Below, in pieces: positions 58,993 through 64,000 of a stretch of 64,000 nt of DNA. The DNA lies in the NCBI RefSeq assembly GCF_040797425.1, contig NZ_JBFNEH010000015.1, positions 4,400 through 68,399 of the forward strand, given 5' to 3'. The notes under the pieces were generated by a model that worked only from the letters and a program-made list of their open reading frames with translations, searched no databases and was not told the DNA's origin. Each line of letters starts with the position of its first letter. Within the stretch, counting starts at the first letter, position 1. Position numbers and translations under genes: made by a program. Source of the stretch: Symbiobacterium sp040797425. Lineage in GTDB: Bacteria; Bacillota; Sulfobacillia; Symbiobacteriales; Symbiobacteriaceae.

Positions 58993-60363
58993 TCAGTCCG
59001 CGTGGCTGGTGCGCTCCCGGCCGGCGGTGGTCAGCACCGGCTCGGAGGCGGCCTCCCGGCTGCGCTCGGCCTCCTCGCTGCACCAGGATCTCACCGTGGC
59101 CTCGATCACGTCCCACGCCTGCTCCACGATGCGGGGATCCAGCTGCGTGCCGCTACAGCGACGGAGTTCGGCGAGCACCGTCTCGGCGCCGAGGGAGGCG
59201 CGGTAGCGGCGGCGGGAGCACATGGCCTCTGCCGCGTCGGCCACGGCGATGATCCGGCTCATGTACGGGATCTGCTCGCCGGCGAGCCCGTCAGGATAGC
59301 CGGAGCCGTCCCAGCGCTCGTGGTGGTGGCGCACGGCCTCGGCCACGTCCGCCATGCCTGAGACCGCGCCCAGGATTTCCCCGCCGATCGCGGCGTGCGC
59401 CTGCATCTGGCGCCATTCCGCCTCCGTAAGCGGGCCCGGCTTCAGCAGCACCGCCTCGGGCACGCCGATCTTGCCGATGTCGTGCAGGGTCGCGGCCAGC
59501 ACGAGCCGCCGCTGCTCCTCCGCGCTCATGCCCAGGGTCTCCGCCATGCGGCCGGCCAGCTCGGCGGTGCGGTTGCCGTGGCTGGCGGTCATCCGATCCC
59601 GCGCGTCCAGTGTGGCCGCCAGCGCCGCCACCGTCTCCTGGAAGGAGGTCTCCAGGGCCCGGTAGGCCTCGTCCAGCTCCTCCGTGCGGGCGGCCACCTC
59701 CTGCTCCAGCTCCGCCCGCCTGGCCAGCGCCCGCTGGCGCATCTCGTTGAAGCCGGCGAAGAGGTCCTCGAGTTCCCGCGCGCCGCTGAACTCCGCCGGG
59801 TCCAGCGAGACAGGTTCCTCCCAGTGGACCACCGCCGTGCGCAGCCGCTCCAACGGCTTGGTGGCCCGCTCCGTCACCCGCCAGGAAACCAAAGTCGCCA
59901 CCAGCGTGGCCGCCACCGTGATCCACAGGGTGGTTCGCACCCACGGCTCGAGCAGCTCCGTTCCCACCCAGCGGAACACGGCCACCTCCACGCTGCCCAG
60001 CTGTTGGTTGAAGTGCGTGATGGGCTCGGACTCGACCCAGACCTGCGACGGGTCGATCCCCGGGTCACCCGCACTGGTGCGGAGACCGCCGGAGGGGAGC
60101 CGCACCTTCACGTAGGCCACCCCGTCCTGGCGCGAGGCCAGGTGCACCGTGGTCTCCATATGGGTCGTGTTCTCCCAGTCGTTGCCGATGGTCACCGCGA
60201 GGGTCGACGCGACGGCCCGCGCCATCTGCCGCACCTGCGCCTCGGTCTGGATGGCGTTCCACCAGAGGAAGAGGGCGGCTCCTCCCCATACGATCAGCAT
60301 CGACACAACCCACATGGCACTCCCGAAGTGCACCCGGAGCGAAAGCGACGACCGTCTCATCAC
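58993..60363 (-). CDS. Membrane HD-GYP phosphodiesterase
   Basis: 456 residues. Two TM helices (~14-36 and ~143-163) bracket an extracellular sensor of about 105 residues, followed by a HAMP linker, a coiled coil (~200-245) and an HD-GYP domain (~245-410) with HDIGKIGVPE, KPGPLT and HHERWDGSGYP intact. It should hydrolyse cyclic di-GMP under control of an outside signal. It starts three bases after the stop of a binding lipoprotein gene, suggesting the lipoprotein presents the ligand. Confidence 0.92.
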   Translation of the reverse strand: MMRRSSLSLRVHFGSAMWVVSMLIVWGGAALFLWWNAIQTEAQVRQMARAVASTLAVTIGNDWENTTHMETTVHLASRQDGVAYVKVRLPSGGLRTSAGDPGIDPSQVWVESEPITHFNQQLGSVEVAVFRWVGTELLEPWVRTTLWITVAATLVATLVSWRVTERATKPLERLRTAVVHWEEPVSLDPAEFSGARELEDLFAGFNEMRQRALARRAELEQEVAARTEELDEAYRALETSFQETVAALAATLDARDRMTASHGNRTAELAGRMAETLGMSAEEQRRLVLAATLHDIGKIGVPEAVLLKPGPLTEAEWRQMQAHAAIGGEILGAVSGMADVAEAVRHHHERWDGSGYPDGLAGEQIPYMSRIIAVADAAEAMCSRRRYRASLGAETVLAELRRCSGTQLDPRIVEQAWDVIEATVRSWCSEEAERSREAASEPVLTTAGRERTSHAD

Positions 60364-60366
60364 CGT

Positions 60367-61782
60367 TCACCTGTTGCCCTGCCTCACCCAGGCGGACCAC
60401 TGGCGGTAGGCCAGAGCCTGGGACTCTCTCCCGAGCCGGTTCGTGATGTCCTCCCATTCCGCCGCGGCCGTGTGCAGGGCTTCCTCCGCCGATGCCTCTC
60501 CGCGCAGCACCTTCAGCACGGCGCGGTCCAGTGCCTGGGTGTAGGACCACCCGCCGGGGATGGTGAGGTCGGCCATCGGCCGCTCCAGCGACCGCTCCAC
60601 CGCCGCGTAGAGATCGGCTGCGATGTCGGGAGACGGAAAGAGCGTCTGCTGCTCCGGATGGGCGAGGTGGCTGTACCGGTAGGGATCGTTGATGGTGTCA
60701 GCCCGCGTGATCATCCGCCCGCTCACCTCGGGGCTGGTGACGTACTTGGCCACGGCGGCGGCCACGTCGGGCTGGCGGGACCTGGAGGAGATCACCAGCA
60801 CCCGCCCGAAGAAGATGCCGCCGCGCGGAGCCCCCTGCGCCTGGCCGGGCACGTCGGTCCACCCGAGCCGGCCGGCGACCTGCGATTTCCATACCTCGGT
60901 GTCGTATGAGAAGCGGGCGGTGTCGGAGAACTGCACCGCCATCGGCACGGTGCCCGCAAACAGCGCCCGGTTCAAGTCCTCCCAGTCATACAGGGCCTCC
61001 GGCGCCACCTCGCGCTGGAGCCGGGCCAGGTCTTCCAGCACCTGCACGGCCAGAGGGCTGTCAACCTGCGGGCGCATGTTGGCGTCGAAGTACTTCCCGC
61101 CCAGGCTGGCGTAGCGCTCCACGAACCACATGTAGGCCTTGTTCTCGCGCCCGATGATGGCCGTGCCGTAACGGGTGCCGCCCGGCAGGTACTCCGTGCC
61201 CGCCAGAGCGCGCGCCGCCGCATCGTACTCCGCCCAGGTCTCAGGCGGCTCCAGGTCCAGGCGCTCGAACAGATCCTTCCGGTAAAAGAGAAGGTGCGTG
61301 TCGCCGTCGTAGACGAAGCCGTAGAACCGGTCGCCGAAGCGCATGTAGAGGTTCCGGTAGACGGGCAGAATGTCGGTGAACCAGGGGTCTGTGGTGTCGA
61401 TCCACTGGTCGACCGGCTGAATCAGCCCCTGGGAGATGAAGAGGTCCAGGTGGCGGGGCGGAATGATCACCAGGTCCACCTCATCGCCGGCCTCGCGGAC
61501 GAAGCTGTCCAGCTCGGTGGTCAGGTGAGGCGGAAAACGCAGCTCCGGGCGCACGCCGAAGCGCCGGCAGATTTCGTCTGCCTCCAGCTCGAAGGAGCGT
61601 GTGGCCTCTTCGGAGTCGCCCACCACGTACAGGGGAGTGCAGGCCTTCGCGGCCGCAGGCTCTTCCGGAACGGTGGCCGGCAACCCCGGTCCGGCCGTCC
61701 GCACGCTGGGCCCCGCACCGCCACAGCCCGTTACGACGACCAGCAGTCCAACCAGCACTCCGAGCGCGAAACCCCGCCGCAT
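60367..61782 (-). CDS. Extracellular solute-binding lipoprotein paired with HD-GYP
   Basis: 471 residues from ATG 61782 (GGGAGGCGAGAG upstream); the frame is open to 61818. The signal sequence ends VVTG-C20, a lipobox. The mature part is a family-1 solute-binding fold: DLVIIPPRHLDLFISQGLIQPVD, FYGFVYDGDTHLLFYRKDLFE and WAEYDAAARALAG. No permease or ATPase gene is adjacent; the next gene is a membrane HD-GYP protein. It probably acts as a signal receptor subunit rather than in transport. Confidence 0.85.
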   Translation of the reverse strand: MRRGFALGVLVGLLVVVTGCGGAGPSVRTAGPGLPATVPEEPAAAKACTPLYVVGDSEEATRSFELEADEICRRFGVRPELRFPPHLTTELDSFVREAGDEVDLVIIPPRHLDLFISQGLIQPVDQWIDTTDPWFTDILPVYRNLYMRFGDRFYGFVYDGDTHLLFYRKDLFERLDLEPPETWAEYDAAARALAGTEYLPGGTRYGTAIIGRENKAYMWFVERYASLGGKYFDANMRPQVDSPLAVQVLEDLARLQREVAPEALYDWEDLNRALFAGTVPMAVQFSDTARFSYDTEVWKSQVAGRLGWTDVPGQAQGAPRGGIFFGRVLVISSRSRQPDVAAAVAKYVTSPEVSGRMITRADTINDPYRYSHLAHPEQQTLFPSPDIAADLYAAVERSLERPMADLTIPGGWSYTQALDRAVLKVLRGEASAEEALHTAAAEWEDITNRLGRESQALAYRQWSAWVRQGNR

Positions 61783-61918
61783 CTCGCTCTCGCCTCCCGA
61801 GGGAATCGTCGCACACATCCCCCAGCCCGGGAGAGTGGCGGAGCGTCCAATTCACATATTACCATATATTTCGCGTCTTGAACTTACCAAGAACCCCATT
61901 CATCGCACACCGAAACGG

Positions 61919-61951
61919 CGAGCGGCCCCGGCAAACTGCCGGAGCCGCTCG
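61919..61951 (-). terminator. Terminator of the 2-oxoacid dehydrogenase operon
   Basis: On the minus strand CGAGCGGC with GCCGCTCG, plus an inner CCGGCA/TGCCGG, then CCGTTTC. Confidence 0.6.
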
Positions 61952-61956
61952 TGGCA

Positions 61957-63363
61957 CTAGTACAGGCTCACGTTTCCGGGGCCGTACGATTCGAGCCGCC
62001 GCTTGACCGCCTGGAGGAAGCGGGCGCAGACGAGGCCGTCCAGGATGCGGTGGTCCAGCGAGAGGCAGATGTTCATGATCGAGCGAATGGCGATGGCGTC
62101 GTTCTCCAGGACCACCGGCGTCTTCGTGATCGCCTCGAACGAGAGGATCGCCGCCTGCGGGTAGTTGATGATCGGCGCCGACAGGAACGAACCGAAGGCG
62201 CCGGTGTTGTTGACCGTGAAGGTGCCGCCCGAGACGTCGTCCACCGTCAGTTTCCCGGCCCGGGCCCGCGCCACCAGGTCGGCCACCGCCAGGTTCAGGC
62301 CGGCGATGGAGAGCCGGTCGGCGTTCTTGATCACGGGCACCGCCAGGGCCTCCTCCGTGGCCACCGCGATGGAGATGTTGATCTCCTGCTTGACCACGAT
62401 GTGGTCGCCCGCCCACTGGGAGTTCAGGATGGGATACTCCTTCAGGGACTCGACCACCGCCTTGATGAAGAAGGGCATGTAGGAAAGGCTGAGGCCGTGC
62501 TGCCGCCTGAACTCGGGGTTCACCTGCTCCCGCAGCCTCACCAGATCGGTCACGTCCACCTGCATCATCGTCCAGGCGTGCGGCGCCTCGTGCTTGGACT
62601 GGACCATCTTGTTGGCGATGCGCCTGCGCACCGGGTCGACGGGGATCACCCGGTCGCCCGGGCCGGAACGCACGGGGTAGCCGGCGGGCGCAGGGGCTGC
62701 GAAGGGCGCGCCGGTCACCGGCGCGGACGGAGGCTCGGGAGCCGGGGCAGAGGCCGCAGCCGCGGCCGGAGCCACAGCCTGTGCGGGGGGAGCCGAAGCG
62801 GAAGCCCGCTGCGCCTCGATGTAAGCCTCCACGTCCTTGCGGGTGATGCGCCCGCCGAGGCCGGTGCCGTGCACCCGGCTCAGGTCGACGCCGTGCTCCT
62901 GCGCCAGCCGCACCACCGCAGGGCTGTAGCGGCCGCCGGCGGTGCGGGGCGGCGGCGCGATGACGGCGGTTGCCGTCCCGCCGCTTCCCGGGGCAGCCGT
63001 TCCCGCAGACGCCGCGCCTGCGGAGGCCACGGCTGCCCCTGCGGAGCCCGTCTCCGCAGGCGCCGTCTCCGCGACAGCCTCAGCCGGTGCGGAGGGACCC
63101 GCCGGAGGTGAACCGGCGTGCGCGGCCTCCTCCTCCGTCAGGATCGTCGCGATGCGCGTCCCCACCGGGACCGTGCTCCCCTCCGGCACGTCCAGCGAGA
63201 CGATGCGACCCGCGACCGGGCACGGGATCTCGGCGTTCACCTTGTCGGTGATCACCTCGGCGATGGGCTGGTAGCGCTTCACCAGGTCGCCCGGGGCCAC
63301 GAGCCAGCGATGGATCGTCCCCTCCGTCACCGACTCGCCCAACTGAGGCATCGTAATCTCCAA
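61957..63363 (-). CDS. Dihydrolipoamide acyltransferase (E2) of a 2-oxoacid dehydrogenase
   Basis: 468 residues. Lipoyl domain (1-77) with the modified lysine K41 in TDKVNAE; an Ala/Pro/Gly-rich linker; peripheral subunit-binding domain (~146-182); a second flexible linker; and a catalytic domain (~235-468) with H438-x-x-x-D442-G. The single lipoyl domain and ITMPQLGESVTEGTI opening fit branched-chain or acetoin/pyruvate E2. It forms the core of the complex and transfers acyl groups from E1 to CoA. It follows E1-beta by 19 bases. Confidence 0.9.
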   Translation of the reverse strand: MEITMPQLGESVTEGTIHRWLVAPGDLVKRYQPIAEVITDKVNAEIPCPVAGRIVSLDVPEGSTVPVGTRIATILTEEEAAHAGSPPAGPSAPAEAVAETAPAETGSAGAAVASAGAASAGTAAPGSGGTATAVIAPPPRTAGGRYSPAVVRLAQEHGVDLSRVHGTGLGGRITRKDVEAYIEAQRASASAPPAQAVAPAAAAASAPAPEPPSAPVTGAPFAAPAPAGYPVRSGPGDRVIPVDPVRRRIANKMVQSKHEAPHAWTMMQVDVTDLVRLREQVNPEFRRQHGLSLSYMPFFIKAVVESLKEYPILNSQWAGDHIVVKQEINISIAVATEEALAVPVIKNADRLSIAGLNLAVADLVARARAGKLTVDDVSGGTFTVNNTGAFGSFLSAPIINYPQAAILSFEAITKTPVVLENDAIAIRSIMNICLSLDHRILDGLVCARFLQAVKRRLESYGPGNVSLY

Positions 63364-63382
63364 GGCCGTCTCCCTCCTCTGC

Positions 63383-64000
63383 CTAGAACTGCGCCAGTTG
63401 CCGCATGGCCGCCAGGCATTTCTCGGTCGACAGCATGTAGAACTTCTCCATGGGGTCGGCGTAGGGCATCGCCGGCACGTCGGGGCCGCAGAGCCGCTGG
63501 ATCGGCGCGTCCAGGTCGAACAGGCACTCCTCGGCGATGATGGCGGCCACCTCGGCGCCGATCCCGTGGGTCTTGGAGGCCTCGTGTACGATCAGCACCT
63601 TGCCCGTCTTGCGGGCGGCGGCCACGATCTCCTCCTTGTCCAGCGGGAGCAGCGTCCGCAGGTCCAGCACCAGGGCCGAGTAGCCCTCCTTCTCCAGGAG
63701 TTCGGCCGCCTGCAGGCAGAAGTGAAGCGTCTTGCCGTAGGAGATCACCGTGATGTCGGTGCCGTCACGCTTCACCTCGGCCCGGCCGATGGGGATCACG
63801 TAGTCCTCCTCGGGCACCTCACCCTTCACCGCCCGGTAGAGCCCCTTGTGCTCGAAGAAGAGCACCGGGTCGGGGTCGCGGATCGCCGCGGTGAGGAGGC
63901 CCTTGGCGTCGTAGGGCGTGGCGGGCACCACCACCTTCAGCCCGGCGGTGTTGGTGAAGTACTGCTCCACGGACTGCGAGTGATAGAGGCCGCCGTGCAC
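63383..64000 (-). CDS. 2-Oxoacid dehydrogenase E1 beta subunit, C-terminal part
   Basis: The last 205 residues of a gene that continues past the window edge. YHSQSVEQYFTNTAGLKVVVP and PYDAKGLLTAAIRDPDPVLFFEHKGLYR are typical of TPP-dependent E1-beta (BkdAB/PdhB), followed by the transketolase C-terminal domain (DITVISYGKTLHFCLQAAELLEKEG, DLRTLLPLD). The E1-alpha gene is presumably beyond the edge. The branched-chain keto-acid dehydrogenase is likeliest, given the lack of pdh-specific signs, but is not proven. Confidence 0.88.
   Translation of the reverse strand: MHGGLYHSQSVEQYFTNTAGLKVVVPATPYDAKGLLTAAIRDPDPVLFFEHKGLYRAVKGEVPEEDYVIPIGRAEVKRDGTDITVISYGKTLHFCLQAAELLEKEGYSALVLDLRTLLPLDKEEIVAAARKTGKVLIVHEASKTHGIGAEVAAIIAEECLFDLDAPIQRLCGPDVPAMPYADPMEKFYMLSTEKCLAAMRQLAQF

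Noticed and set aside
1..64000. CRISPR array, prophage, plasmid origin or rRNA genes
   Set aside because: No regularly spaced repeats, cas genes, phage structural or integrase genes, rep genes or rRNA sequence were found.

Overview
The window is high-GC, gene-dense bacterial DNA. It mixes Firmicute-type features (AAGGAGG ribosome binding sites, many GTG/TTG starts, sigma-A promoters with 17-18 bp spacers, a metI-metC pair, DUF2325, ECF transporters) with very GC-rich codons. Two-membrane markers are absent. The best guess is a thermophilic, high-GC Clostridia-like organism of the Symbiobacterium type; this is inferred from gene content and style, not from a database match.

Layout: (1) 1-2337, the start of a secreted TPM-domain gene, then a complete ISLre2-type insertion sequence. 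(2) 2338-10402, hflX behind a leader with an upstream peptide and attenuator, a Baeyer-Villiger monooxygenase/esterase pair, a histidine phosphatase with a GNAT-like tail, and a class A PBP. (3) 10432-17251, a branched-chain-amino-acid-type ABC transporter operon that ends in an acyl-CoA dehydrogenase-like flavoprotein and a VOC protein. (4) 17294-25605, the metI/metC-like pair, a nitroreductase, tRNA-Ile and tRNA-Cys, PBP2, a LysM-M23 peptidase and a YigZ protein. (5) 25713-37958, a GGDEF protein, feoAB with a Fur-like box, a NarL-type two-component system, DedA, DUF2325, two tandem HD-GYP proteins and proline dehydrogenase. (6) 38152-44334, two Nudix proteins, a lipoprotein, an AT-richer Ca2+/cation antiporter, queG and lipA. 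(7) 44486-48477, a nucleoside phosphorylase with a complete ECF transporter. (8) 48498-58144, a glycyl-radical 4-hydroxyphenylacetate decarboxylase operon (hpdB, hpdC, MFS transporter, activase) facing a four-gene signalling operon. (9) 58299-64000, an acetyltransferase, a binding-protein/HD-GYP pair, and the E2 and partial E1-beta genes of a 2-oxoacid dehydrogenase.

The most distinctive module is the decarboxylase locus. The large subunit has the catalytic Cys-x-Glu and a C-terminal glycyl radical loop, the small subunit has eight cysteines, and the activase has a radical-SAM motif plus ferredoxin clusters. Opposite lies a LuxR regulator with a PocR-like sensor domain, a membrane histidine kinase, a single-domain receiver and a receiver fused to a degenerate HD-GYP domain. 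Together they look like a regulated anaerobic tyrosine-degradation step that makes p-cresol.

Cyclic-di-GMP signalling is well represented, with one GGDEF protein, three intact HD-GYP proteins and one degenerate one. Several regulatory RNAs are visible: a three-stem structure hiding the transposase ribosome binding site, a leader peptide/attenuator before hflX, and many strong hairpins between operons, several without a T-run.
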